From the NCBI GenBank assembly GCA_028821575.1, contig JAPPFW010000002.1, positions 1-64,000 on the forward strand: a DNA stretch of 64,000 nucleotides, in the 5' to 3' direction. Of this stretch, positions 15,471 to 25,269 are shown piece after piece (the first letter of the stretch is position 1; the number at the start of each line of letters is the position of its first letter). This DNA comes from a bacterium. Lineage in GTDB: Bacteria; Actinomycetota; Acidimicrobiia; Spongiisociales; Spongiisociaceae. The translations under genes and the position numbers were made by a program. The notes beneath the pieces are model-generated. The model worked only from the letters and a program-made list of their open reading frames with translations, ran no database searches and was not told where the DNA came from.

Positions 15471-17342
15471 TCACGAGTCGGCGCCGTCGCCCGAGTCGGG
15501 CGGGTCCTCGGTGGGAACGGTGGTTCCGTCGTGCTGCTCTGTCCCGGGTTCGGACGGGCCATCCGGGTTCACGGGGCACTCCTCGCCGGTGTACTCCTCG
15601 TGCTCCTCGGGAAGCAGGCACGGATGCACCTCGAACTGGCGCGGCCACGGCCGGTAGCGCACCGTCCACTTCTGGGTGGTGGAGGGGGAGCCGTCCCTAA
15701 AGTCCAGTTGCCGGGTGACCGTGACCGACCATCCGTTGGCCCCCGTCTGAACCTCCGCCTCCTCGTCCCACGGCATCATCTCGGGGTTCGGCACGTACTC
15801 AGTGGGGAACTCGGTCCAGTCGTACCGGCCGGACACCCAGGCGCTCACTTCACGGTCGGAGTTGTCACCGAACAACTTGACGGTGATCGACGTGCCGGTT
15901 GAGGACGTCTTGATCACGACCGGTGTGTCCGTGTCGTTCCGGAACACCAGATCGGGCTCCCTCCAGCTGATCGTGGCCTCGATTCCCTCCGGGTAGCGCG
16001 AGAAGTAGTAGCTGTGGGGCTGGTGCTCCAGTATCTCCAACCCGGCCCAGAACACCGCGTTGTAGAAGGTGGTCGCGAACTGGCTCACCCCTCCGCCCAC
16101 CGTGTCGGTGATCTCACCCTTGATAATGGTGGGCGCCGGTACGTATCCCCTCTCCCTGGTCCGTTCACCCACCGTATCGTTGAGGGACATCACCTCGCCC
16201 GGTAGCAGCATCCTCCCATCCATCTCAGCCGCAAACCGCTGGATGTTGCCGACCCGCGGCTGGCAGCACGGGTGGTGGGTCGTGAACTCGCTGATCTTCT
16301 CCTTCACCCTGAGGAGGTCTTGGGAACTGATGGTGGGCTGCACACCGGTGTCGAGTGGCAGCACGTTGGTCCTTGAAGCCCGGCGGGCCGCGTCCATCGC
16401 CGCCTCGACCACCAGATCGGTATCGATCCGGGCGCCGGGGAAGCCCGGGAGGATGGTCACATTGTCATCCGCGTCGATGACGATCCGGGCGTCGACGGGC
16501 GGTGCCTCGAACCCTGCCCTGAGGGGATGGAGGTATTCGTCGAACACCACCGGGTCGAACGTGACCATAATGTGGGGGCTCGGCTCCCGTTCCGCCCTGG
16601 TGAGCAGAGCTCTGGCCAGTCGCCCCTCGTCCAGGTAGAGGGTCGCATCCGGATCGGTACGGCTCAGGATGATCGGGGCCCCCACGAGCTGGACCGCCTC
16701 GTGGAGAGCGGTGTCGACCGCCTGAACGGACAAGATCGGTAGCTTTTGCAGGGTGTCGAGCGCGACCACTTCGGGCATCGGGCGCTGCAACAACGCCGCC
16801 AGGATCAGTTGGGCTGCGGTGCTCCGATCGATCACCAGACCGGGCCGCGGATAGACAGGTATCGGGGTGGTGCCCTCCATGACGATCCCCCCTTCGAACG
16901 GACCGTCGAGGGCCGCGTCGTAGCGGTCCAGCACTCTCGACAGGGCCTCCTGGTCGATAGTCCCGACCAGCGCCAGGTCCGTTTCGTCGCCCTCGTGCCA
17001 CGACGAGGCAATCTCGATCACCTCTTCGGGTGAGTGGGCCGCCAGCGCGCTCTCCGCTACGGACTGCTCATCGAGGTCGAAGCCGATCGAGGCAGGGACC
17101 AGGTTGAAGCGAGTTCCGGCTACGTCGATCCAGATCGGCTGGTTGGCCAGGCGGACCTCCAGGTCCATCAGTGCGGCCAGGGTGGATTGCTGTCCCGTCG
17201 ACTGCTCGCCGGCGGCGGACGGGTCGCCCGTTGCAGGCCCCGACACGTCGCGGTCGGATCCACGCACCAGCAGCAGGACCACCATTGCAATGGCTACGAG
17301 CCCGAGCGCGGAAAGACCTACGCGAAAAGACTTTTCAGACAT
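15471..17342 (-). CDS. VanW family protein with peptidoglycan-binding repeats
   Basis: The 623-aa protein starts with an N-terminal membrane anchor (SALGLVAIAMVVLLLV at about residues 10-26) and a Gly/Ser/Gln-rich linker. The middle part contains putative peptidoglycan-binding (YoaR-like) segments. The VanW domain lies near residues 360-500: RVGNIQRFAAEMDGRML, PGEVMSLNDTVGERT, GGGVSQFATTFYNAVFWAGL and EGIEATISW. VanW proteins were first found in vancomycin-resistance clusters, but stand-alone members are widespread in Actinobacteria and presumably act at the cell wall. The C-terminal tail is acidic and rich in Pro and Thr. Convergent with the upstream small gene. Confidence 0.88.
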   Translation of the reverse strand: MSEKSFRVGLSALGLVAIAMVVLLLVRGSDRDVSGPATGDPSAAGEQSTGQQSTLAALMDLEVRLANQPIWIDVAGTRFNLVPASIGFDLDEQSVAESALAAHSPEEVIEIASSWHEGDETDLALVGTIDQEALSRVLDRYDAALDGPFEGGIVMEGTTPIPVYPRPGLVIDRSTAAQLILAALLQRPMPEVVALDTLQKLPILSVQAVDTALHEAVQLVGAPIILSRTDPDATLYLDEGRLARALLTRAEREPSPHIMVTFDPVVFDEYLHPLRAGFEAPPVDARIVIDADDNVTILPGFPGARIDTDLVVEAAMDAARRASRTNVLPLDTGVQPTISSQDLLRVKEKISEFTTHHPCCQPRVGNIQRFAAEMDGRMLLPGEVMSLNDTVGERTRERGYVPAPTIIKGEITDTVGGGVSQFATTFYNAVFWAGLEILEHQPHSYYFSRYPEGIEATISWREPDLVFRNDTDTPVVIKTSSTGTSITVKLFGDNSDREVSAWVSGRYDWTEFPTEYVPNPEMMPWDEEAEVQTGANGWSVTVTRQLDFRDGSPSTTQKWTVRYRPWPRQFEVHPCLLPEEHEEYTGEECPVNPDGPSEPGTEQHDGTTVPTEDPPDSGDGADS

Positions 17343-17430
17343 GTGAACGAGGCACCACCGAGCGCGATACTAGTGCCGGGCAACACCTATCCGCGCACCT
17401 CCGACGATCTCATGGGAGGAGAACAGACGT

Positions 17431-18357
17431 TCAGCCGGGCATGAGAACACGCAGGTAGTTGGGCTGGATCGAGACCGAGAGGCTCCGGCCCGACCCGAGC
17501 AACTCACCGTCCGCCTGGGCTGGAAACCCGGTCGAAGGAGCACTCACCTCCAGTGCCGACACCCCGCTCCATGCCTCGAATCCATCGACCTTGCCGATGT
17601 CCCTGCCAACCATGGCATGCCCGAGAATTGAGGGGATCCGCCGACGGCTCATGGAACGAGCCACCAGCACCCCCAACGTGTCGGGGACGCGGGCCCCGAA
17701 GCGCACCGGCACGCGGCCGAAATACGTGTACCGGTCGTAGAGGCGGACGAAGACCGCCACTGCGGACACCGCCCGGTCCCCGGACCTCACGACAAGCCCG
17801 GCCGGACGTCCTGCGAAGTCACTCCATGCCAATGCAGCAGCGGACCGCGCGAAGTGAAGGCCGGCAAGACGGTACTTGCGATAGGGTTCCTGCTCGGCCC
17901 GCTGCACGACCGCGGCGTCGAAGCCGGCGCCGCACGCGAAGGTTGCGAGCCGGGTCTCCATACCTCCGCCTCCGTGGTCCATGGCCAGCATCGCAGCGGG
18001 GGCCGGCCGCGGTGGAGGACGGCTGCAGATGAGATCCGCGGCCTTGGTGGCCCTCGAAGGGATGCCGAGCAATCTCGCCAGTACGTTGGTCGTACCCACC
18101 GGGACGATGCCCAGGGGAGTACCGGTCCCGCCAATCCCGTTGGCCACATGGTGGACCATCCCGTCGCCTCCCATCGCGACCACGAGCTCGAACCCGTCCG
18201 CCTGAGCAGCCGCACTCACGGCCCGGGTATCGGCGGCGCTCCTCGGCCACTCCGCCTCCACATCGAAGTTCCGCCGAAGGCGGGAGACAACCGCGCGATG
18301 AAGCCCCCCGGTAAAACCCGAAGCCGCAGGGTTGGCACACAGCAGGATACGCTTCAC
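17431..18357 (-). CDS. Diacylglycerol/lipid kinase family protein
   Basis: GTG 18357 gives MKRILLCANPAASGFTGGLH; upstream in-frame codons look noncoding. The catalytic glycine-rich loop VVAMGGDGMVHHVANGIGG and the GIVPVGTTNVLARLLGIP segment are those of the DAGK/YegS family, which phosphorylates lipid alcohols such as diacylglycerol. The C-terminal half (VDGFEAWSG, FPAQADGELLG) matches the second domain of the same family. In mycobacterial relatives some members act in phosphatidylinositol mannoside synthesis; substrate here is unknown. Confidence 0.85.
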   Translation of the reverse strand: MKRILLCANPAASGFTGGLHRAVVSRLRRNFDVEAEWPRSAADTRAVSAAAQADGFELVVAMGGDGMVHHVANGIGGTGTPLGIVPVGTTNVLARLLGIPSRATKAADLICSRPPPRPAPAAMLAMDHGGGGMETRLATFACGAGFDAAVVQRAEQEPYRKYRLAGLHFARSAAALAWSDFAGRPAGLVVRSGDRAVSAVAVFVRLYDRYTYFGRVPVRFGARVPDTLGVLVARSMSRRRIPSILGHAMVGRDIGKVDGFEAWSGVSALEVSAPSTGFPAQADGELLGSGRSLSVSIQPNYLRVLMPG

Positions 18358-18525
18358 GGCGAGCAGCGTAGATACCCGAGCCGACCATCGAAAATACAGC
18401 AAATACACGACTTCCCCGGCCGGCGTTGCAAGGAGGCCGGTACGCCCTGTAACAGCCGTAAGTCGAAGATAGGCTAACCTCCTGCTATCCCACAGACCGG
18501 AAAACTCGATGCGGAGTAGCGATAA

Positions 18526-19329
18526 GTGGAGGTAGTTCACCCAGTCGGCATTCAGGATGCCGCTCAAGCCCTGGCTACCAACCCTGATGCTGTCCCGCTC
18601 GCCGGAGGTACCGACCTCATGGTGGAGGTCAACTTCGGAACGCTACGCCCGGAGTCCGTGATCACGCTGCGCCGGGTCAGGGAGCTACAGGAGATCACGC
18701 GCACGCGGATCGGAGCGGGCGTCACCTTCAGGCGGCTCGAATCGGGCGATCACAACGCCTTGGCGCAACTGGCCCGCACGATCGGCTCACCTCAGATACG
18801 GGCGGCGGGAACCATCGGCGGCAACGTCGGCACGGCCAGCCCCGCAGGAGACGCCTTGCCGTTCCTGGCCGGACTCGATGCGGAGATCGAACTCCACTCC
18901 GTCGCCGGTACCCGCACGGTGCGCTGGGACCGGTTCTTCACAGGCGTCAAACGCACCTCGAAGCGGCCCGACGAACTGATCACCGCGGTCCTTCTTCCGG
19001 ACGATCTGCCGGACCGCCAAGAGTTCGCCAAGATAGGACAGCGCAGCGCGATGGTCATCTCGATGGTGTCCGCCTGCGTGTTCCGCTGGCACCACGGTCG
19101 CACCAGGGTGGCTCTCGGTTCCGTCGGACCGACTCCGATCAGGGCCAGACGCGCCGAGCGGATGATCTCCTCAGAGATGCGTCCCGGACCCTCCGCCCTC
19201 GACCACTTCGCCCGCCTTGTGTCCGAGGAGGTGCGCCCGATCACAGACCATCGGGGTACGGAGGACTACCGCCGCCACGCTTCGGGGGTGCTGGCACGGC
19301 GCCTCCTCGAGAGGTGCCTGGCATCGTGA
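18526..19329 (+). CDS. Xanthine dehydrogenase-type FAD-binding subunit (CoxM-like)
   Basis: This is the medium subunit of a three-gene molybdenum hydroxylase. The FAD signature is seen as PLAGGTDLMVEV and AAGTIGGNVGTASPAGDALP, with the two AGGT/IGGN loops that hold the FAD pyrophosphate. GTG 18526 starts a 267-aa product. Its end overlaps the iron-sulphur subunit gene by 16 bases. With the following genes it would pass electrons from the Mo centre through 2Fe-2S clusters to FAD and NAD. Confidence 0.88.
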   Translation: MEVVHPVGIQDAAQALATNPDAVPLAGGTDLMVEVNFGTLRPESVITLRRVRELQEITRTRIGAGVTFRRLESGDHNALAQLARTIGSPQIRAAGTIGGNVGTASPAGDALPFLAGLDAEIELHSVAGTRTVRWDRFFTGVKRTSKRPDELITAVLLPDDLPDRQEFAKIGQRSAMVISMVSACVFRWHHGRTRVALGSVGPTPIRARRAERMISSEMRPGPSALDHFARLVSEEVRPITDHRGTEDYRRHASGVLARRLLERCLAS

Positions 19330-19781
19330 GGGTACGGGCCACGATCAACGGCGAGCCGAGGGTGTGCGACGTCAAAGGCTCCGAGAGTCTCCTGTTCGTG
19401 CTGAGGGAACGGCTTGGCCTTCCCGGATCGAAGGGCGCCTGCGAGCAGGGGGAGTGCGGGTCGTGTTCGGTGCTCCTCGACGGCGCCCTCGTCTGCGCCT
19501 GCCTGGTCATGGCGGTGGACGTGGAGGGTTCGGAGATCGTGACGATCGAAGGCCTCGGTGGGCCGGAACTCCATCCCGTACAGAAGGCCCTCGTGGACGC
19601 GGGGGCCGTCCAGTGCGGGTTCTGCACCCCGGGTTTCGTGGTCGCCGCGGCGGCCCTCCTAGATGAGAACCCGGCCCCGTCGTCCGACGAGATGCGGGAA
19701 GCGCTGGCCGGAAACATCTGCCGCTGCACCGGGTACGGATCCATCCTGCGCGGCCTCGAGACGCTGGTGGCGGGCCGATGA
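19314..19781 (+). CDS. 2Fe-2S subunit of xanthine dehydrogenase-type enzyme (CoxS-like)
   Basis: The 155-aa small subunit has two cluster motifs. The plant-ferredoxin type is ACEQGECGSCSVLLDG with further Cys after ALVCAC. The second, helical motif is QCGFCTPGF and NICRCTGYGSI. These are the two electron-relay clusters of the molybdenum hydroxylase family. GTG 19314 is used, with GTG 19326 an alternative that would remove four residues. Its stop overlaps the large-subunit ATG as ATGA. Confidence 0.92.
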   Translation: MPGIVRVRATINGEPRVCDVKGSESLLFVLRERLGLPGSKGACEQGECGSCSVLLDGALVCACLVMAVDVEGSEIVTIEGLGGPELHPVQKALVDAGAVQCGFCTPGFVVAAAALLDENPAPSSDEMREALAGNICRCTGYGSILRGLETLVAGR

Positions 19782-22006
19782 CCACCCGGGTCAGGACCCC
19801 CACCGTCCGGGGTGGGGTCGGCGAGTCGACCTACCGCACCGACGGGATTCCCAAGGTCGACGGCACCTACATTTACTCGTCCGATCTGTACATGGACAGG
19901 ATGCTATGGGGAGCGACGCTCCGCAGCCCCCACCCCAAGGCCACCATCACCAAGCTGGACATCGGTCCCGCGGTGGCGATGACCGGTGTGCACGCCGTGC
20001 TGACCGACGACGACGTCCCCGGTCGCAAGACCTTCGGCCTCGAGGACGCCGACCAGCCCATCCTCGGCTCGCGCAGCGTGGAGTACTGGGGTCAACCCAT
20101 CGCCCTCGTGGCTGCCGACGACCCCGAGACCGCCCGCCTCGCAGTGGAGGCCATCGACATCGAGTACGAGGTGCTGGTGCCGCTCACCGATCCTGAGGAA
20201 GCCGACGCCATCGACTCGGTGTTTCACCGGATCAGATGCCGGAGGGGCCCGCAGGACGCGCACGGCTCGGTCGTGGTCGAGGGCTACTACGAGGTCGGCA
20301 TGCAGGACCAGGCGCCCCTCGGAACCGAGTCCGGGCTGGCCATCCCCGACGACCGGGGCGGAGTGGACCTGCACATCGCCACCCAGTGGACCCACGTTGA
20401 CCACGAGCAGATCGTGGCGGGCCTCGGAGTGGTCGACGACGCGGTGCGGGTCCATCACGCCGGGGTGGGCGGGGCCTTCGGCGCGCGGGAGGACGTGAGC
20501 CTCCAGATCCATCTATGCCTGCTGGCCCTGTACACGGGCAGGCCGGTGAAGATGGTCTACAGCCGGGCCGAGAGCTTCGTGGGCCATGTCCACCGGCATC
20601 CGGCGCAGCTGTGGATGCGCCACGAGGCGGACCCGGACGGAACGCTGCGCCGTATAGAGGCGAAGGTCATTATCGACGGGGGCGCCTTCCAGTCGACCAG
20701 CAACTCCGTGATCGGCAACGCCGTGTACCACGCCGCCGGACCGTACCGTTGCGACTCGGTGGCCGTCGACGGGGTTGCCGTCAAGACCAATAACCCCCCG
20801 TGCGGGGCGATGCGCGGTTTCGGCGCGGTGCAGGCCTGCTTCGGTCATGAGGCCCAGATGGACAAGTTGGCCGACGCCCTGGGCATGGACCGCGTGGAAC
20901 TCCGGATCAAGAACGCGGTGCGCCGGGGGGACCCGCTCGCCACGTCCGGCCAGTTGATCGACACATCGGCGCCGGTGGTGGAGATACTGGAGCGGCTGCG
21001 CCGGATGCCCCTGCCGCCGCAGAACCGCAGCGACGACCCGCTCTTGCTCCCGGGCGGCACCGGGCTAACCACCTCGCGATCGGTAGTGAGACGCGGGGTC
21101 GGCTACGCGGTCGGTCTCAAGAACCTGTGCTTCTCCGCCGGTTTCGACGACTACTCGGAGGCCCGGGTTGTTATCACACCGTTCGGCGTGGAGGTTCACA
21201 CTGCCGCCGTCGAGGTGGGCCAGGGTCTCGGAATGTCGTGCGCCCAGATCGCCAGGACCGTCCTGGGGATCGAGGATGTGGTCGTCTATTACGACGACAC
21301 CTCCAAGATCGGGTCGGCCGGTTCCACTTCGGCGTCCCGCCAGACGCAGATGACCGGGGGAGCGGTGATGGAGGCTGCACAGATGGCACGCGAGGTTGCC
21401 CTGCAGCGGGGCGGCGGCGACCGGTTGGACGGGGAGGGAGTCTGGAAGGACGGCGTCCTGGTGACACCCATGGAGGACCTGGTCGGCCGGGAGAACATCG
21501 AGTACCACACCCGGTTCCACCATCCGCAGACCGAGGAACCGGATGCGAGCGGCCAGGGCGACCTCCACGTGGACTTCGCCTTCGCCGCTCACCGCGCCGT
21601 CGTCGATGTGGACCAGGAACTGGGACTGTTCCGGGTGGTGCAGGTCGACACGGTCCAGGATGTCGGGTTCATGATCAACCCCCGATCGGTGGTCGGCCAG
21701 ATCGAAGGCGGGACCATGCAGGGGATCGGTCTCGCAACCCTCGAGGAGGTCGTGGTCGAGGACGGGGTGATCAAGAACCCCACCTTCACCGACTACCTGC
21801 TGCCCACCTTCCTGGATGCCCCGCCCATCGAAATAGACGTGATCGAGGAACCCAGTTCGTTCGGTCCGTTCGGCGCCAAAGGTGTCGGCGAGCCACCCAC
21901 CGTGTCGTCGACAGCTGCGGTGGTGGCGGCGATCCGCCAGGCCACCGGCCTCGAACTGAACCGGACACCGGTGAGGCCCGAGCACGTGGCGCTCAGCTCT
22001 CGCTGA
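19778..22006 (+). CDS. Molybdopterin-binding large subunit, xanthine dehydrogenase type
   Basis: The 742-aa catalytic subunit has the Mo-cofactor loops GVGGAFGAREDVS, PCGAMRGFGAVQA and VEVGQGLGMSCAQ. The C-terminal FGAKGVGEPPT carries the catalytic base Glu. The active loop is RGFGA rather than the AYxCSFR loop of CO dehydrogenase, so xanthine or another N-heterocycle is a likelier substrate than CO. A second, differently organised Mo enzyme lies near 60 kb, and both could serve purine breakdown. Overlapping starts and stops make the three subunits one operon. Confidence 0.9.
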   Translation: MTTRVRTPTVRGGVGESTYRTDGIPKVDGTYIYSSDLYMDRMLWGATLRSPHPKATITKLDIGPAVAMTGVHAVLTDDDVPGRKTFGLEDADQPILGSRSVEYWGQPIALVAADDPETARLAVEAIDIEYEVLVPLTDPEEADAIDSVFHRIRCRRGPQDAHGSVVVEGYYEVGMQDQAPLGTESGLAIPDDRGGVDLHIATQWTHVDHEQIVAGLGVVDDAVRVHHAGVGGAFGAREDVSLQIHLCLLALYTGRPVKMVYSRAESFVGHVHRHPAQLWMRHEADPDGTLRRIEAKVIIDGGAFQSTSNSVIGNAVYHAAGPYRCDSVAVDGVAVKTNNPPCGAMRGFGAVQACFGHEAQMDKLADALGMDRVELRIKNAVRRGDPLATSGQLIDTSAPVVEILERLRRMPLPPQNRSDDPLLLPGGTGLTTSRSVVRRGVGYAVGLKNLCFSAGFDDYSEARVVITPFGVEVHTAAVEVGQGLGMSCAQIARTVLGIEDVVVYYDDTSKIGSAGSTSASRQTQMTGGAVMEAAQMAREVALQRGGGDRLDGEGVWKDGVLVTPMEDLVGRENIEYHTRFHHPQTEEPDASGQGDLHVDFAFAAHRAVVDVDQELGLFRVVQVDTVQDVGFMINPRSVVGQIEGGTMQGIGLATLEEVVVEDGVIKNPTFTDYLLPTFLDAPPIEIDVIEEPSSFGPFGAKGVGEPPTVSSTAAVVAAIRQATGLELNRTPVRPEHVALSSR

Positions 22007-22060
22007 CAGGTGGCCGGCACCGGCAGGTAGTAGTGACCAGTTCCGCGCCCGGAGCTGTTG

Positions 22061-23260
22061 GTGAAAGCCCAGGACGTCCCCGGAATCAGGCGAGGTCGTA
22101 TACCAGTGGATGACCGCTACCGGGGAACCTTGTTGAGTCGGCGAAGACTGCTGGCATTGAGTGGACTGGGGACGGCGGCCGGATTACTCCTGCCGAAGGC
22201 GCTCATTCTTAGCGCCGCTGCGCAGACAGGTGGTGTCTCCATCGGAGATAGCCACGTCATCCTCCCTCGCGATGTCTGGGGAGCGGATCTACCGCCGACG
22301 GGACCGATGACCGCGGAGGCGCCTGGCGACGTGCGGTTCCTCCTGGTACACCACAGCGCCTCCCCCAACGACTACTCAGCCGGCCAGTCGATCCGCTATC
22401 TCAGATCCTTCTACCACTATCACACGTCTGCTGAGAAGGGCTGGCCCGACATCGCCTACAACTTCCTTGTCGACAGGCACGGCCAGATCTTCGAAGGGCG
22501 GCAGGGGAGCATCGGGTCGCCTGTTCAGGGTGACGCCACCGGCGGCAGTCAAGGGTTCGCTCTTCTCACCTGTTTCATCGGCGATCACCGCGACGTAACT
22601 CCTACCGATGCTGCCCAGTCGGCCATGGTCGCGTTGCTCTCCTGGTTAGCGAATGGATACGGGATCGACCCGGATTCGACTGTCGAGTTCGTCTCCCGCG
22701 GATCGAACCTCCATCCGGAGGGTAAGGAGGTGGTGACCCCGACCATCACCGGCCACCGGACCATGTCGCGGACCACATGCCCGGGCGACATGGCATTCGA
22801 CTTGGTGGAGAACAGCTTTCCTCAGCAGGTGACCGCTGCCCTCGCTTCAACAGGATCGGACTCTGGTTCACCGGTGACCACATCGGCCACATCGACGGCA
22901 GCCACCACAACACCCCCGTCGACAACTATGGCCGGGCCAACGGATTCCGACGTGACAATCGTCGAGACCCCCGCCGACACCACGCACGCGACCGTCCCGC
23001 CTTCCAGCCGGCCATCACCTGCACCAATCGAACCCGATGACACGCTGGCTGCGGCATCGACTGTCGCGACACCCGAGTTCGTTGCCGAAACCAATGCTCA
23101 GGTCCCCGTCCCCGTCAGTCCGATCACCGATCCTGCTGGCAGCCGGTCCCGACAGATCCTGGAGATGGTTTGGGCGGGCCTAGGCACCCTTGCTCTTGGG
23201 GCAGCCCTCTGGCTCCGCCGCCGCCTCGACCCGAGCACCCGGCGCCCACCGGACTCGTAA
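22061..23260 (+). CDS. Tat-exported PGRP-type N-acetylmuramoyl-L-alanine amidase
   Basis: The N-terminus carries a twin-arginine signal (LSRRRLLALSGLGTAAGLLL). The PGRP/amidase_2 domain spans about residues 65-265 with zinc ligands in LLVHHSASPND, TGHRTMSRTTCPG and the fold motifs YNFLVDRHGQIFEGR and DIAYN. A Thr/Ser/Pro-rich linker of about 100 residues follows. The C-terminal membrane helix (VWAGLGTLALGAALWL) with basic tail (RRRLD) anchors it at the outer face. It would cleave the amide bond between muramic acid and L-Ala in peptidoglycan. GTG 22061 is chosen because GGAG precedes it; TTG 22058 and GTG 22106 are alternatives. Confidence 0.85.
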   Translation: MKAQDVPGIRRGRIPVDDRYRGTLLSRRRLLALSGLGTAAGLLLPKALILSAAAQTGGVSIGDSHVILPRDVWGADLPPTGPMTAEAPGDVRFLLVHHSASPNDYSAGQSIRYLRSFYHYHTSAEKGWPDIAYNFLVDRHGQIFEGRQGSIGSPVQGDATGGSQGFALLTCFIGDHRDVTPTDAAQSAMVALLSWLANGYGIDPDSTVEFVSRGSNLHPEGKEVVTPTITGHRTMSRTTCPGDMAFDLVENSFPQQVTAALASTGSDSGSPVTTSATSTAATTTPPSTTMAGPTDSDVTIVETPADTTHATVPPSSRPSPAPIEPDDTLAAASTVATPEFVAETNAQVPVPVSPITDPAGSRSRQILEMVWAGLGTLALGAALWLRRRLDPSTRRPPDS

Positions 23261-23341
23261 GCCAGTCTGACGTTGGTCCACCTGCATCGAATCGGATGTC
23301 CGATGGGCCAAGTGGGGGAGACCCCGGCAGCGTGTCTGGAC

Positions 23342-25033
23342 TCAACCAGGCGCCGGTGGGTAAACAACCTCCCTATCAGCCGGATCCTGTGAGAGGCGTC
23401 GGCCGTAGCACAGGGAGCCGGTCCGCATGCCAAGGATCGACCAGCAAGTGTCCTGAGCCTCCGCGGCGGTTACGAACGGTCCTGCATAGACAACCCAATA
23501 CCCCGCGTTGAGACTGGCGAAATCAGAACTAACAAGGATCCCGAAGCGCATGCCGAACCGGCGCTCCAGCTCCTCTCGGCTTTCCTCGGCATCCGCCTCG
23601 GACGTGGCCGATACCACCACGGACACGAACTTGCCCTCCAACAGCGCCGGATACCCAGGCTCCGTTCCGGGTTCGTCCGGCGTGTGGGTTCTTCCATCCG
23701 GAGCGGGGCCGGGGGCCCCTATGATCCGGTCCGCGAGCGCCCGGTAGTCGACCGCGGAATACGCCTCGGTAAACACCGGCTGTCCCGTTCCACGGAAGAG
23801 GACAACCTGCATCGTCACGCCCACGACCTTACCCAGCGCATCGACCATAGCCCCTCCGCTCTGTCCACCTGCAGTCGCTGCGTCCGTCCGTAGCACCGTC
23901 AGGCCTGTTGTCGATTCCCGGTAAGAACGGGACAGGACGCCTCGGGTGATGGAAGGCTGCGGGTCGTAGAGATCGGGTTCGGCCGGATAGCCCAACAGGA
24001 ACAGTTCGCTACCGCTGGCCACTGGCCCATGGTCCTTAAGGGTGAGCGGAGGAATCGGGACATCCACCGGACCAAGCAGAGCAAAGTCCGCCCACGGTTC
24101 CCATCCCACAACCGGCACGTTCCTAAACTCGGTGCCGTCCGGAAACATAACCCTCGCGACCGTGTTGTACGGCTCGACGACGTGGTAGTTGGTGATGATG
24201 TAGCCCCCGTCGATCAGGATGCCGCTGCCCGCGCCCGTGCGACCCCCATTGACTATGTGGGCGAGCGACGGTGCAACGCGCTCGTAAACCTCCTCCGCGG
24301 ATGACTCCTCGCCTGGGCCGGTGGTTACGGTGGGAGTTGATGTCCGACCGGCAGGTGCAGGGGGATAGACAACTTCCGCATCGTCGGGACTCTGGGAGAG
24401 GCGCCGGCCGTAGCAGAGCGAGCCGGTCCGCATTCCAAAGTCGGACCAGCAAGCGTTCTGAGACTCCGCGGCGGTGGCGAACGGTCCGGCATAGACCACC
24501 CAGTAGCCGGCGTTGAGGCTCGCGAAATCATCGCTGCGTAGGATGCCGAACTCCCCATCGAATCTGCCTTCGAGATCTGCGAGCGCCGCTCTCGCTTCTG
24601 CCTCGGAGGTTACGGAGACGATCACCGAGATGAACATGCCCTCCATCGAGGATCCTGGCTCCATCTCTCGGGCAGTGGTTGGAGGCGGGGGTAGCGAAGT
24701 GGTCGAAGCCACCGACACGGAACTCGAAGCGCTAGCGGCGAGCGAAGTCGTCGTGGCACGTGTTGTAGCGACCGAAGTCTCGTCAGGCACCGACGATGAG
24801 ACCACCACCGTGCTGGAATCGGCCAGAGCCACTCCAGATGTTGGCGAGGACTCGCTGCTCGTCTCTACAGGCCTGGGGGAGGTCACCGTGGTTAGCGGTG
24901 GGGTCGGCCCCGGATCATTCCCGCAACCGGCTAGAGCCAAAACAACGGACATGCAAAGGCCCAAGACCGAGAACTGGAACACCTTCTCCCGGCATCCGGT
25001 CATCTTCAGCGGAGGCACAGCGAAGAAACGCAT
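23342..25033 (-). CDS. Lipoprotein with SPOR-like, trypsin-like protease and SPOR-like domains
   Basis: A signal peptide ends in lipobox LALAGC with Cys at residue 37 from ATG 25033; ATG 25003 or 25162 are alternative starts. After a Thr/Ser-rich linker, a SPOR-like repeat (FISVIVSVTSEAEARAALAD, LNAGYWVVYAGPF) occurs. A trypsin-like domain follows with catalytic His in ITNYHVVEP (about 283), Asp in PWADFALLG (about 315) and Ser in TAGGQSGGAMVD (about 391). A second copy of the SPOR-like repeat ends the protein (KFVSVVVSATSEADAEESRE; LNAGYWVVYAGPF). The two repeats share a long identical segment, indicating internal duplication. SPOR domains bind denuded glycan, so a division-site or wall-linked protease is a fair inference. 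Confidence 0.8.
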   Translation of the reverse strand: MRFFAVPPLKMTGCREKVFQFSVLGLCMSVVLALAGCGNDPGPTPPLTTVTSPRPVETSSESSPTSGVALADSSTVVVSSSVPDETSVATTRATTTSLAASASSSVSVASTTSLPPPPTTAREMEPGSSMEGMFISVIVSVTSEAEARAALADLEGRFDGEFGILRSDDFASLNAGYWVVYAGPFATAAESQNACWSDFGMRTGSLCYGRRLSQSPDDAEVVYPPAPAGRTSTPTVTTGPGEESSAEEVYERVAPSLAHIVNGGRTGAGSGILIDGGYIITNYHVVEPYNTVARVMFPDGTEFRNVPVVGWEPWADFALLGPVDVPIPPLTLKDHGPVASGSELFLLGYPAEPDLYDPQPSITRGVLSRSYRESTTGLTVLRTDAATAGGQSGGAMVDALGKVVGVTMQVVLFRGTGQPVFTEAYSAVDYRALADRIIGAPGPAPDGRTHTPDEPGTEPGYPALLEGKFVSVVVSATSEADAEESREELERRFGMRFGILVSSDFASLNAGYWVVYAGPFVTAAEAQDTCWSILGMRTGSLCYGRRLSQDPADREVVYPPAPG

Positions 25034-25269
25034 CTTCCGGGCGGACCGTACCGGAATCGTCCGTTCCGAGAAACCCCTCGCTTGCTGTTGCCGCTGAGGA
25101 TCGAATGCTCTACTTCGGTTCCTTACTACATCGACAAGGCCTGATGAAGTCTCAACCGTCATGTGATGGCCTAGCAGTCGCGCTAGAATAACTTAATCTA
25201 ATGATTACCGCTGATCAGTGAGTAGTTTTGCTCAGGGCATTTGAGTAAGACGGCAGCCCTGGTGGTCCC

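Noticed and set aside
19778-22006. CO dehydrogenase large subunit
   Set aside because: The active-site loop is RGFGA, not the AYxCSFR loop of form I CO dehydrogenase, despite a CoxG-like protein nearby.
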